Positions 7,421 through 15,024 are shown, numbered from the stretch's first letter. The stretch: DNA of 22,985 bases from an uncultured Holdemanella sp. (GCA_900754615.1 CAAEDN010000060.1:1-22985), one strand, 5' to 3'. The notes: a model not told the origin generated them from the letters alone. Translations and numbers: made by a program.

Positions 7421-7739
7421 AAAAAGAAAAAAAGGTGCGAAGGCCACAGCGGCCTCTATGGTAATGGATACGCTGAAAAAGCGCGGAGCAATCGATGAAA
7501 CACATGCGGTAGATGTGAGTGCATTTAAAAATCTTCCTTATGCAACTTCAACCATTAGCTATACAATTTCTAATCTAATGGAAGAGGGTGTTGTTGGAAA
7601 AACACAGGATGATAAATTCTATTATGATGATTTAGGATATAAAGCATTGGAAACAAAGTTTGTGCGTGGCTATTCAATGATTTTTATTGTGCCTATTATC
7701 ATTGCAATCCTTGTTTATGTTCTACAAAAAGTATTATAA
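7413..7739 (+). CDS. Small tail-anchored winged-helix-like protein, function unknown
   Basis: The 108 residues fall into three parts. There is a very basic N-terminus (MSRKRKKGAK). A segment of about 70 residues follows that reads like a winged helix (MVMDTLKKRGAIDE, FKNLPYATSTISYTISNLMEEGVV, then a DDKFYYDDLGYKAL wing). The last part is one C-terminal hydrophobic helix (about 87-105) ending three residues before the stop. No family is recognised. The arrangement suggests a DNA- or RNA-binding head held at the membrane, which is inference. The ATG lies in the last codons of the HAD gene (eight-base overlap) after GGAAAGAAA. A hairpin terminator follows directly. Confidence 0.75.
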   Translation: MSRKRKKGAKATAASMVMDTLKKRGAIDETHAVDVSAFKNLPYATSTISYTISNLMEEGVVGKTQDDKFYYDDLGYKALETKFVRGYSMIFIVPIIIAILVYVLQKVL

Positions 7740-7740
7740 A

Positions 7741-7768
7741 AAAGTGTCGCAGCAATGCGACATTTTCT
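7741..7768 (+). terminator. Hairpin terminator or attenuator before the sensory module
   Basis: TGTCGCA, loop GCAA, TGCGACA (7745-7762), extended by A-T and G-T pairs, then TTTTCT. The U-run is short. Only about 20 bases separate it from the next start codon and no promoter fits between, so part of the transcription of 7788-12031 may pass through it. Confidence 0.7.
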
Positions 7769-7787
7769 ATAAGGGAAGGAGATTTGA

Positions 7788-8768
7788 ATGGAAAAGCCAA
7801 AATCATTTGTGTATATTATTTTCTGTTTCGCGATTTGTCTAGCTTTTGCAGTTGGAAGTAATTATTTGATTAATATGATAATACAAACGAATATGATATA
7901 CAATTCGAATGAGCCACGTAAGATTGGCGCAACATACATGACCTATAATAACACGTTCTATTCGGTGGTCAATGAAGAAATATCTAAGGTTGTAAAAGAA
8001 CATGGTGATCAACTAATTGCTTTAGATCCGGCAATGAGTTTAAAGAAGCAGAAGGAACAAATCCAATATTTAATAGATCAACAAGTGGATGCTTTAGTGA
8101 TTGCGCCGGTAGATTATGAAGGATTAAAAGATTCTTTAAAACTAGTTTATAAAAAGCATATTCCTGTAATTATAGTGGATACGGAAGTTAAGCAAAATAA
8201 ATATGTGACATATAGTATTGTCAGTGATAACTATGATGCAGGTGTACAATGTGCTAAGGATATGATGCGTAAGTTGGATCATGCCAATATTGTTTTGCTT
8301 GCACATTCGACAACTCGTTCTGGTTATTTACGAATTAAAGGATTCGAGGATACCATTCAATCCAATGAAAACTATAAAGTAGTCAAGCGAATGGAATGTG
8401 AAGGGCAATTAGAGAAGGCCATGCCTAAAATGGAAGACTTTATTAAAGAAAATAAGCCATTTGATGTTGTGATGTGTTTAAACGATCCAAGTGCAATGGG
8501 GGCTATGGCTGCACTTTCATCGAATGATATGTTGGAAGGAAAGTTTGTGTATGGTATAGATGGAACACCTGAAGCAAAAGAGATGGTTTTAGAAGGTAAA
8601 ATGGCGGCAACTGTGGCGCAATCGCCAAAGACATTTGGAAAAAAAGCGATTGAAGTGATTTATAAGATATTTTCGCAAGAAACAATCAAGAATAAAAACG
8701 AAGTCAGTCCTGTGCAGATTATCACAAAAGATAATGTTCAAGATTATTCTACGGAGGGCTGGCAATGA
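7788..8768 (+). CDS. Membrane-anchored sugar-binding protein (RbsB-like, Peripla_BP_4)
   Basis: Extracytoplasmic binding protein of 326 residues. The N-terminus has one hydrophobic segment (about 8-31) without a clear lipobox, so it is probably a signal anchor. The rest has the type I periplasmic-binding fold: IGATYMTYNNTFYSVVNEEI, QIQYLIDQQVDALVIAPVDYEG, IPVIIVDTEV, SDNYDAGVQCAKDMM, and FVYGIDGTPEAKEMVLEGKMAATVAQSPKTFGKKA, as in ribose and galactose binding proteins. No ABC permease or ATPase is nearby. The stop overlaps the kinase start by four bases (ATGA). This points to a sensory role, presenting bound sugar to the kinase, as known for XylFII with LytS in clostridia. The role is inferred from context. 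The start has GGAAGGAG about seven bases upstream. Confidence 0.9.
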   Translation: MEKPKSFVYIIFCFAICLAFAVGSNYLINMIIQTNMIYNSNEPRKIGATYMTYNNTFYSVVNEEISKVVKEHGDQLIALDPAMSLKKQKEQIQYLIDQQVDALVIAPVDYEGLKDSLKLVYKKHIPVIIVDTEVKQNKYVTYSIVSDNYDAGVQCAKDMMRKLDHANIVLLAHSTTRSGYLRIKGFEDTIQSNENYKVVKRMECEGQLEKAMPKMEDFIKENKPFDVVMCLNDPSAMGAMAALSSNDMLEGKFVYGIDGTPEAKEMVLEGKMAATVAQSPKTFGKKAIEVIYKIFSQETIKNKNEVSPVQIITKDNVQDYSTEGWQ

Positions 8769-10066
8769 TACAAGATATTAAAAAATATAGTGTATGGATT
8801 GTCTATGTCTGTATGTGGCTCTTTAGTTTTTTTACCGTTTGGTATATTTCAATTGTGATGTATTATACTTTGGTTCATGTGACAAAAAGTGGCTATGCCT
8901 CTGATTTTATTAAGAATATTTCCACTTTATCTTATATTCCTATTCGCTCCTTTTATATAGCGATATTCGGATTTATAGTTTTATCGTGTTTCGTATGCAT
9001 TCGAAAAGAAATTAAGTTCTTCAATCGCCATCAAATTCTTACAATTCTAATTGAATTAACACTAAGTATATTGATTATGAAGAATATATCATTTAGTACA
9101 ACGTGTATTTTGTTCTTGATTATTGCGGATAGTTTGCTCTATGTAGATAAACCGTTCAATCGTTCGATTTGTATTGTACTTGTCTTTTTGGTATATATGC
9201 TTTCCAATTATGGATATTTATCCAACTATATTCCTATGATTTCATTCCAGGAATATTTGTCGGTATATAATTCAAAGACACAAGGTTTATTGTTAGGGAT
9301 TGAAGTAACTTTAACAAATTTAAATATAGTGTTGTTTATAGCTTACATATTCTTGTATTTACAGAAACAAATGGATGAAACACAGAAGTTTGCAACCTTA
9401 AATGCTGAATTAAAGCGTTTAAATATGCAGTTAAAAGGATATGCGAATTTGCGTGAAAAAATGGGTGAGACTAAAGAAAGAAATCGCCTTGCCCGTGAAA
9501 TTCATGATACATTAGGGCATACTTTAACGGGATTAAGTGTGGGCCTTGAAGCATGCAAAGTAATGATTGATAAGGATGTCAATGTCACAAAAGCACAGTT
9601 AGGTATTTTGGAAGAGAGTGCAAAACGAGGCTTAACCGACGTTAGACGTTCGGTGGATAAATTAAAGCCGGATGCATTAGAGCGTTATTCTTTAAAAGAA
9701 GCATTGGATATGATGATTATGGATTATCAGAAATTGACGGATGTGACTATTCTTTATTTATGTCATTTGCCTTTGATAAATTTGAATGCGGATGAAGAAG
9801 AAATCGTATATCGTGTTGTTCAGGAAGGAATGACGAATTCGGTAAGACATGGACATGCGACTAAAATTTATGTTTCAATTGCACAAGCCGATCATAATTT
9901 GATTATAATAATAGAAGATAATGGTCAAGGTTGTAAGGATGTAAAACCAGGATTTGGCATTCATCATTTGACAGAGCGTATTAATTTATTGCAGGGAAGA
10001 ATACGTTATTATGGGGATAATGGTTTTGAATTGATTGTAGAAATACCAATGAGAAGAGGAGAATAG
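8765..10066 (+). CDS. Sensor histidine kinase, NarL/DesK-type (HisKA_3)
   Basis: 433 residues. The N-terminal half holds about six hydrophobic helices (roughly 10-36, 60-79, 90-105, 109-125, 133-150 and 177-200) with short loops and no obvious extracellular sensor domain. A coiled-coil follows (about 200-236), then the HisKA_3 dimerisation domain with RNRLAREIHDTLGHTLTG (phosphoacceptor His247). The ATPase domain has the N box (EGMTNSVRHG, Asn358), the D box (EDNGQG, Asp385) and a G box (GFGI, 396-399). It would autophosphorylate and pass the phosphate to the neighbouring NarL-type regulator. Lack of a sensor domain fits use of the co-encoded binding protein as receptor. Overlaps the upstream gene by four bases and precedes the regulator by one base. 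Confidence 0.95.
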   Translation: MIQDIKKYSVWIVYVCMWLFSFFTVWYISIVMYYTLVHVTKSGYASDFIKNISTLSYIPIRSFYIAIFGFIVLSCFVCIRKEIKFFNRHQILTILIELTLSILIMKNISFSTTCILFLIIADSLLYVDKPFNRSICIVLVFLVYMLSNYGYLSNYIPMISFQEYLSVYNSKTQGLLLGIEVTLTNLNIVLFIAYIFLYLQKQMDETQKFATLNAELKRLNMQLKGYANLREKMGETKERNRLAREIHDTLGHTLTGLSVGLEACKVMIDKDVNVTKAQLGILEESAKRGLTDVRRSVDKLKPDALERYSLKEALDMMIMDYQKLTDVTILYLCHLPLINLNADEEEIVYRVVQEGMTNSVRHGHATKIYVSIAQADHNLIIIIEDNGQGCKDVKPGFGIHHLTERINLLQGRIRYYGDNGFELIVEIPMRRGE

Positions 10067-10067
10067 A

Positions 10068-10727
10068 ATGGTTAAAATCATGATTGCGGATGATCAGCAG
10101 CTTATTCGAGAAAGCTTAAAAATTATCTTAGATTCGGATCCAAATTTTGAAGTAGTAAAAGTTGTTGGCAGTGGACAAGAAGTATTGGACACATTGGAAA
10201 GAGAAAGCGTAGATATTATCTTGATGGATGTGCGTATGCCAAATATGAGTGGTGTGGATTGTACGCGTTTGGTGAAAAAGAAGTATCCAAATATAAAAGT
10301 TATAATATTAACAACGTTTGATGATGATGAATATATTTATGATGCATTAAAATATGGAGCGAGTGGATACCTTTTGAAGGGATGCTCTTTAGATGAATTA
10401 AGCTTGGCTATTCATAATGTGCTTTCGGGAGGAGCCTGTTTCAATCCGAATGTTGCAGGTAAAGTGACACAGTTCTTTTCTCAGATGGCAAATTCGAATG
10501 AAAAATTTAAATTTGAACATGAAAATGATGAAAATGTTGACTTGAGTGAGACAGAATGCAAAATCATTGCTCAAATTGGTCAAGGCTATTCGAATAAGGA
10601 GATTGCACAAAAATTAGGCTTTAGTGAAGGGACGATTCGTAACTATTTAAGTGTAATTCTGGATAAACTAGATTTAAGAGATCGTACACAATTAGCTATT
10701 TGGTATTTGTCTAGAGGAAATAAATAA
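10068..10727 (+). CDS. Response regulator, NarL/LuxR family
   Basis: 219 residues. The receiver domain (1-120) has Asp8 and Asp9 in IADDQQ, phosphoacceptor Asp54 in ILMDVRMPNMSG, the switch Thr in ILTTFDDDEYI and Lys104 in GYLLKG. The LuxR-type DNA-binding domain covers about 159-210 (LSETECKIIAQIGQGYSNKE and LGFSEGTIRNYLSVILDKL). An unusually polar linker (ANSNEKFKFEHENDENVD) joins the two. It is the cognate partner of the kinase one base upstream. Likely targets are the palindromes in front of the PTS genes, and possibly its own operon; this is inference from position. It shares one base with the next gene (TAATG). Confidence 0.96.
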   Translation: MVKIMIADDQQLIRESLKIILDSDPNFEVVKVVGSGQEVLDTLERESVDIILMDVRMPNMSGVDCTRLVKKKYPNIKVIILTTFDDDEYIYDALKYGASGYLLKGCSLDELSLAIHNVLSGGACFNPNVAGKVTQFFSQMANSNEKFKFEHENDENVDLSETECKIIAQIGQGYSNKEIAQKLGFSEGTIRNYLSVILDKLDLRDRTQLAIWYLSRGNK

Positions 10728-12031
10728 TGGTGAAAAAAAGATTAAGAACTTTTTTGATAGCCATGTTGGTGTGTTGTTTAGCAGGAACGTTTTATTATAC
10801 GCAAAAACCAACTGTTTTAACGATAGGCGTTTTTGCAGGAAGTAACTGGAATGTGCCAAGTCCAGATAGTGGCAAGATTATTGATAATGTAATCAAACGA
10901 TTCGAAAAAACACATCCCAATGTCCAAGTGAAATATGTGAGTGGTATCTTGAAAGATGATTATTCAGCCTGGGTTTCAAAGGAAGCACTCAATGGAAAAC
11001 TTCCTGATGTTTTTATGGTGTTGAGTGATGACCTGTCGACTTATGCCAAAGTGGGGATGTTGGAACCACTAGATACATATATGCAGACGGATCCTGATTT
11101 TAACCAAAAGCGTTATTTTTCAACGACACTCAATGCAGGTAATATTTATGATCAGCAGTATGCACTTCCTTATGAGAGTTCACCCACATTGATGTTTGTG
11201 AATAAAACATTATTAGAAGAAAATGGAATTGAAATACCGAACGTCAATTGGACGTGGGATGACTTCTATGCGATTTGTGAAAAGGTGACTGTGGATACGG
11301 ATGACGATGGAGAAATCGATCAGTTTGGCGAGTATGGCTACACTTGGGAGAATGCCTTAAGTTCGAATGGTCAGGCATTGTATGATGAAAAAAGTATGAA
11401 GTGTACTTTGCAGAATGAGGATGTGTATTCGGCTATTGAATTTGTGCGAAAGTTAAATCTTTTAAATCGAGGTCAGAATGTTACGAGCGAAATGTTTGAT
11501 AAGGGTAAGGTTGCCTTTTGTCCAATGATGTTTAGTGAGTATAGAACATATAAACCATATCCTTGGAGTGTAAAAAAGTATTCAAACTTTGAATGGGATT
11601 GTCTTCCAATGCCGGCAGGCCCAAGTGGTTATAATGTTTCGCAAATGGATAGCTTGTTATGTAGCATTAGTAAGATGTCTTCTAAGAAAAAGATGGCTTG
11701 GGAATTTTTAAAGTTACTTTGTTACGATGAAACAACGCAGGAAAGTTTGTTTAAATATTCGCAGGGTGTTTCAGTGTTGAAGAATGTTTCGACATCTAAA
11801 AATGTGACAAAGTATATTCAGGAGGATGCGCCATTGGATTCGAGTTATAATTTGGAATTTTTTGATGATATGATGGAACAAGCAATCACGAAAAAAAAAC
11901 TGGATGGCTATGATCAATTGTATTCGATGGCTGATAGTGAAATTCGAAGGGTCATTGGCACAGATGAAGATATTGAGAGTGCAATGCAAAATTTGAATGA
12001 TGAATTGAATATATTATTGGAAAAGCAGTAG
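10727..12031 (+). CDS. Extracellular solute-binding protein, ABC family 1
   Basis: 434 residues, with one N-terminal hydrophobic segment (about 7-24) after MVKKRLR. There are Cys residues at 16-17, but the preceding residues are not a good lipobox, so anchoring as a lipoprotein is uncertain. The body matches sugar-binding SBP_bac_1 proteins: VIKRFEKTHPNVQVKYVSG, LPDVFMVLSDD, LPYESSPTLMFVNKTLLEENG, NWTWDDFYAICEKV, and DTDDDGEIDQFG (190-201), a loop often seen in oligosaccharide binders. The end (AWEFLKLLCYDE onward) is also typical. No permease genes follow; a terminator does. As the fourth gene of the two-component operon it is probably a second sensory or modulating subunit, or it serves a transporter encoded elsewhere. 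Confidence 0.9.
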   Translation: MVKKRLRTFLIAMLVCCLAGTFYYTQKPTVLTIGVFAGSNWNVPSPDSGKIIDNVIKRFEKTHPNVQVKYVSGILKDDYSAWVSKEALNGKLPDVFMVLSDDLSTYAKVGMLEPLDTYMQTDPDFNQKRYFSTTLNAGNIYDQQYALPYESSPTLMFVNKTLLEENGIEIPNVNWTWDDFYAICEKVTVDTDDDGEIDQFGEYGYTWENALSSNGQALYDEKSMKCTLQNEDVYSAIEFVRKLNLLNRGQNVTSEMFDKGKVAFCPMMFSEYRTYKPYPWSVKKYSNFEWDCLPMPAGPSGYNVSQMDSLLCSISKMSSKKKMAWEFLKLLCYDETTQESLFKYSQGVSVLKNVSTSKNVTKYIQEDAPLDSSYNLEFFDDMMEQAITKKKLDGYDQLYSMADSEIRRVIGTDEDIESAMQNLNDELNILLEKQ

Positions 12032-12057
12032 GAAGTTAAATTTCTGCTGTTTTTTTT
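12024..12057 (+). terminator. Terminator of the sensory operon
   Basis: AGCAG (12024-12028) pairs with CTGCT (12044-12048), followed by G and eight T residues. The stem is short and its left arm overlaps the last codons of the binding-protein gene. The long T-run is the better part of the evidence. Confidence 0.6.
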
Positions 12058-12075
12058 CTTGTTTGATTCCGAAAA

Positions 12076-12103
12076 TGACATTTGTCACATAAAAGTAGTG
12101 ACA
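12076..12103 (+). promoter_or_regulatory. Palindromic candidate operator upstream of the PTS promoters
   Basis: Two inverted repeats share an arm. TGACA-TT-TGTCA is at 12076-12087, and TGTCAC-N9-GTGACA is at 12083-12103. They lie just upstream of the first PTS promoter (-35 at 12112), where an activator such as a NarL-type regulator would bind. The link to the response regulator encoded at 10068 is inference. Confidence 0.5.
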
Positions 12104-12111
12104 TATGAAAA

Positions 12112-12139
12112 TTGAAAAGGTTTTCAAAGAGATTATAAT
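12112..12139 (+). promoter_or_regulatory. PTS promoter 1 with a cre-like palindrome on its -35
   Basis: TTGAAA (12112-12117), 16-base spacer, TATAAT (12134-12139). The -35 is part of the perfect palindrome TTGAAAAGGTTTTCAA (12112-12127), which fits the cre consensus WTGNAANCGNWNNCAW except that the central CG is GG. CcpA or another LacI-family regulator could bind. The predicted leader is about 120 bases. Confidence 0.6.
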
Positions 12140-12208
12140 GAATGTGTATTCTATGTGATACTCATGTTTGAAAGTCGCTAAAATATGTGAAATCGTGTGT
12201 AAAAGTAC

Positions 12209-12236
12209 TTGAAAACGCTAACATATTTATTATAAA
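12209..12236 (+). promoter_or_regulatory. PTS promoter 2 with a full cre match on its -35
   Basis: TTGAAA (12209-12214), 16-base spacer, TATAAA (12231-12236). TTGAAAACGCTAACAT at 12209-12224 agrees with every fixed position of the cre consensus WTGNAANCGNWNNCAW. A site overlapping the -35 normally represses, so carbon catabolite control of the PTS operon is expected. The start codon of the IIA gene lies 33 bases after the -10. Confidence 0.65.
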
Positions 12237-12269
12237 ATGTGAGTATAAGAAAACGCGGAGGAAAAAATA

Positions 12270-12698
12270 ATGAAATATGTAGTTATGGTAAGCCATGGCG
12301 AATTCGCCCCTGGATTACACAGTGCCGTTAAAATGATGACGGGAGATCGTGAAGATGTATTGTCTACAAGCTTAAAGGACGGAATGAGCGCAGACGAATT
12401 TGCATCTAACTTTGCTGAATTGGTTAAAGATTTCAAAGCAGATGATCAAGTTATTTTATTAGCTGACATCTTGAGTGGTTCTCCATTCACAAATGCATTG
12501 AACGTTTTGGATCAAAGAGGATTACTTGGAAATACATTAGTTATTGCTGGTATGAATATGCCACTTGCGATTACTGCTGTATTGATGAAAGATAATTTCG
12601 ATAATGTTCAAGATTTGAAAGATACATTATTAAGCGAAGGTCGTACAGGATTAACAGATTTCACTGTTGCTTCTGATGATGACGACGAAGATCTATAG
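12270..12698 (+). CDS. Mannose-family PTS, component IIA
   Basis: Cytoplasmic phosphocarrier of 142 residues that takes phosphate from HPr and gives it to IIB. MKYVVMVSHGEFAPGL contains the phosphorylated His9. Family features follow: VILLADILSGSPFTNAL, and VIAGMNMPLAITAVLM as in EIIA-Man. IIA is a separate protein here, not fused to IIB. The C-terminus is a short run of acids (SDDDDEDL), which recalls the acidic end of the IIC subunit. The start follows GGAGG by eight bases. It is the first gene of the PTS operon, behind two promoters with cre-like sites. Codon use (many GCT, TTC and AAC) resembles dnaK and suggests strong expression. Confidence 0.95.
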   Translation: MKYVVMVSHGEFAPGLHSAVKMMTGDREDVLSTSLKDGMSADEFASNFAELVKDFKADDQVILLADILSGSPFTNALNVLDQRGLLGNTLVIAGMNMPLAITAVLMKDNFDNVQDLKDTLLSEGRTGLTDFTVASDDDDEDL

Positions 12699-12703
12699 GA
12701 TTG

Positions 12704-12720
12704 GCTATAACGCATATAGC
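12704..12720 (+). promoter_or_regulatory. Small hairpin between the IIA and IIB genes
   Basis: GCTATA, loop ACGCA, TATAGC: six perfect pairs directly after the IIA stop, no T-run. It may mark an mRNA processing or stability site; the stem is short, and chance is possible. Confidence 0.4.
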
Positions 12721-12752
12721 GAAGGCATAAACAGAATAAAGGAGGACATATA

Positions 12753-13244
12753 ATGATTAGTTTTATTCGTGTTGATGATCGTATTATCCACGGTCAGATT
12801 GTTACAAGATGGTCTAAAGAATACCCTTGTGATGGAATTATCGCAGTAAATGACAAGGCTGCAACTACTCCTGTATTGACACAGTCATTCAAGGCTAGTA
12901 CAGACAAGAAAGTATTCGTATGGACAAAGGAACACTGGAGAGAAAAAGCGGAAACAGTTAAGAACTCTAATAAAAAATATTTCTTAATTACTAAAAATCC
13001 AGTGGATATGAAAGAATTGTTAGTAGACGATGGATTCGTACCTAACGATGTTAAAACGGTAGTTATCGGACCATGTAATGACCGTCCAGGAGCTACAAAA
13101 TTAGGTCAAAACCAGTCAATTACACAAGAAGAAGCTGAAGCATGCGAAGCTTTAACAAATGCTGGTTATACAGTATTGTTTGCATTATTAAAAGAAACTG
13201 CAATCGGTACTTGGGACAAATTTAGATCTAAATTTGGTTACTAA
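12753..13244 (+). CDS. Mannose-family PTS, component IIB
   Basis: Cytoplasmic component of 163 residues that passes phosphate from IIA to the incoming sugar. ISFIRVDDRIIHGQIVTRW is the family signature, with the phosphorylated His13. The rest follows the PTSIIB_sorb pattern (IIAVNDKAATTPVLTQSFKA, then VFVWTKE, VVIGPCNDRPGATKLGQNQS). Length is normal. AAAGGAGG precedes the ATG by about nine bases. It sits 54 bases after IIA and 56 before IIC in the same operon. The sugar cannot be told from this subunit. Confidence 0.95.
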   Translation: MISFIRVDDRIIHGQIVTRWSKEYPCDGIIAVNDKAATTPVLTQSFKASTDKKVFVWTKEHWREKAETVKNSNKKYFLITKNPVDMKELLVDDGFVPNDVKTVVIGPCNDRPGATKLGQNQSITQEEAEACEALTNAGYTVLFALLKETAIGTWDKFRSKFGY

Positions 13245-13300
13245 TAGTGGGAATAGTAAACAAATTAAGATAATAGAGAGAAAAAAAGGAGAGATTTATA

Positions 13301-14140
13301 ATGAGTTGGTTACAAGCAATTTTAATCGGACTTATGAGTTGTACAGCAGCTAGTACTATTGCTTGCTTAGGTACAACAGTAGGTAACTACACTTTGAACC
13401 GTCCTTTGGTTGCATCATTATTTGTAGGTTTAATCCTAGGTGATGTATCTGGATGTATTCAAATTGGTATTCCAATGCAGGTAATGTGGATCGCATTGGT
13501 TACACCTGGTGGAACAGTCGCATCTGACTTACGTGCTGTAAGTTACATTGGTATTCCATTGGCTTATGTTGGAGCAAAAGCTGCTGGTATGGATTTTGGA
13601 GGAACTGATGCTCAAGGTTTAGCATCTAGTATTTCAGCCATGACTGGTGTAATCGGTATTACTTTATTCTACGGAACAGCTATGATGAACCTTATTTGGC
13701 AACACTGGGGCTGGGCTCAATTGGATAAAGGAAACTTAGATTGTTTAGGAAAAGTTGATGTTGTTCTCCCACTAATTTCACACTTTGTATTATCATTCTT
13801 GCCAGTTACTTTACTTTGCTACTATGGATCTGGAGCCGTAGCTGAATTGTTCCAGAGCTTAAATACTGAAGTATGGTATGTAAAAGCCATCTTATCAGTA
13901 GGATCAGTACTTCCTGCCGTAGGTATTGGTATCTTGTTAAAATCAGTAGTATCTAAGACTTCTGACTTGATTTACTTCATGTTTGGATTCGCTTTAGCTG
14001 CTTCTATGGGATTAACATTAATTGCTGCTACAGTTGTTGGTGGTGTATTCGCATTGATTAACTACCAAATGACAATGATGAAAGCTACAGGTGCTGTTGG
14101 TGGTGCATCTGCAGACTATGATGACGAGGAGGACATTTAA
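13301..14140 (+). CDS. Mannose-family PTS, membrane component IIC
   Basis: Integral membrane subunit of 279 residues that forms the sugar path together with IID. It matches EII-Sor/AgaC-type IIC proteins: LNRPLVASLFVGLILGDVSG, then IQIGIPMQVMWIALVTPGGT, VASDLRAVSYIGIPLAY. Several long hydrophobic helices follow. The last residues are strongly acidic (SADYDDEEDI), like the end of IIA. The start is preceded by AAGGAGAG at a normal distance. The IID gene begins two bases after its stop, and the GAGGAGG that encodes part of the acidic tail also serves as the IID ribosome binding site. The neighbouring sensory genes suggest an inducible sugar, but no catabolic enzyme is next to it. Confidence 0.95.
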   Translation: MSWLQAILIGLMSCTAASTIACLGTTVGNYTLNRPLVASLFVGLILGDVSGCIQIGIPMQVMWIALVTPGGTVASDLRAVSYIGIPLAYVGAKAAGMDFGGTDAQGLASSISAMTGVIGITLFYGTAMMNLIWQHWGWAQLDKGNLDCLGKVDVVLPLISHFVLSFLPVTLLCYYGSGAVAELFQSLNTEVWYVKAILSVGSVLPAVGIGILLKSVVSKTSDLIYFMFGFALAASMGLTLIAATVVGGVFALINYQMTMMKATGAVGGASADYDDEEDI

Positions 14141-14142
14141 TT

Positions 14143-14973
14143 ATGAAAAAGATTTCTAAGAAAACATTAAATAGTTCTTTCTGGCGTTGGTGGTATGGAA
14201 ACTTAACATGTTTCTCACACGAACACATGCAGACATTTGGTTACATGTGGTCAATGCTTCCAATTATTAAGGAATTATATCCTACTCGCGAAGAACAATC
14301 AGAAAAAATGACTACTTACTACCCATTCTTCAATACTGAACCTCAGATTGGATCTATCGTAGTTGGTATTACAGCTGGTTTGGAAGAAGCTCGTGCAAAC
14401 GGAGCTGAAGGAATCGATGATGAAATGATCAACGGTATCCGTGCAGGTCTAATGGGACCTTTGGCAGGTATTGGTGACTCATTGATCGTTGGTACTTACA
14501 TTCCTATCTTATTAGGTATCGCATTAGGTTTTGCAGAAGGTGGATCTATTTTAGGACCTTTATTCTATATCATTGTATGGAACGTAACTTCAATTTTGTT
14601 CCAAAAATTCGTATACTTCAAAGGTTATGAATTAGGTGGTAGTGCTGTTGAATTGTTAGTAGGACAAAAAGCGACTGCGTTCCGTGAATCTGTATTGGTT
14701 ATGGGACAAGTTATCGTTGGTGCGATGGCAGCTTCTTGGGTATCAATTTCAACTAACTATGTAATTGCACAATCTTATGATGCAAAAACTGGTAAATTAT
14801 CAGACGTAACATTAGGATCTAAATTAGATGGAGCTTTCCCTAAGATCTTAACAATGTTATTCGTATTGTTTGCTTGGTGGTTGATGGCTAAGAAAAACAT
14901 TACTCCAATTAAAGTATTGTTATTGTTCGTAGTTATCGGATTCGTAGGATCTGTTGTAGGATTCTTAGGATAA
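14143..14973 (+). CDS. Mannose-family PTS, membrane component IID
   Basis: 276-residue partner of IIC, found only in the mannose PTS family. Signatures are LNSSFWRWWYGNLTCFSHEH near the N-terminus, MTTYYPFFNTEPQIGSIVVG and the conserved GIRAGLMGPLAGIGDSLIVG in the middle, with hydrophobic helices at the C-terminal end (ILTMLFVLFAWWLMAKK and beyond). IID is embedded in the membrane and stabilises the IIC transport path. Start and GAGGAGG ribosome binding site lie at the end of the IIC gene. It is the last gene of the PTS operon; a strong terminator follows after 15 bases. Confidence 0.96.
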   Translation: MKKISKKTLNSSFWRWWYGNLTCFSHEHMQTFGYMWSMLPIIKELYPTREEQSEKMTTYYPFFNTEPQIGSIVVGITAGLEEARANGAEGIDDEMINGIRAGLMGPLAGIGDSLIVGTYIPILLGIALGFAEGGSILGPLFYIIVWNVTSILFQKFVYFKGYELGGSAVELLVGQKATAFRESVLVMGQVIVGAMAASWVSISTNYVIAQSYDAKTGKLSDVTLGSKLDGAFPKILTMLFVLFAWWLMAKKNITPIKVLLLFVVIGFVGSVVGFLG

Positions 14974-14988
14974 TCACTTAAGACAATT

Positions 14989-15024
14989 AAAGACGGGCTT
15001 AACTTGTTGGGCCTGTCTTTTTTT
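14989..15024 (+). terminator. Terminator of the PTS operon
   Basis: AAAGACGGGC (14989-14998) pairs with GCCTGTCTTT (15011-15020), one G-T wobble, then a run of T. Typical intrinsic terminator. Its loop holds a possible -35 for the next gene. Confidence 0.9.

Noticed and set aside
7788..12031. An ABC sugar transporter
   Set aside because: Two binding proteins are present but no permease or ATPase gene. The context is a two-component system.
12032..12269. Sigma-54 type -24/-12 promoter for the PTS operon
   Set aside because: Many mannose-family PTS operons use one, but no TGGCAC-N5-TTGC sequence was found here, and no LevR-type activator is encoded. Two sigma-A type promoters explain the region.
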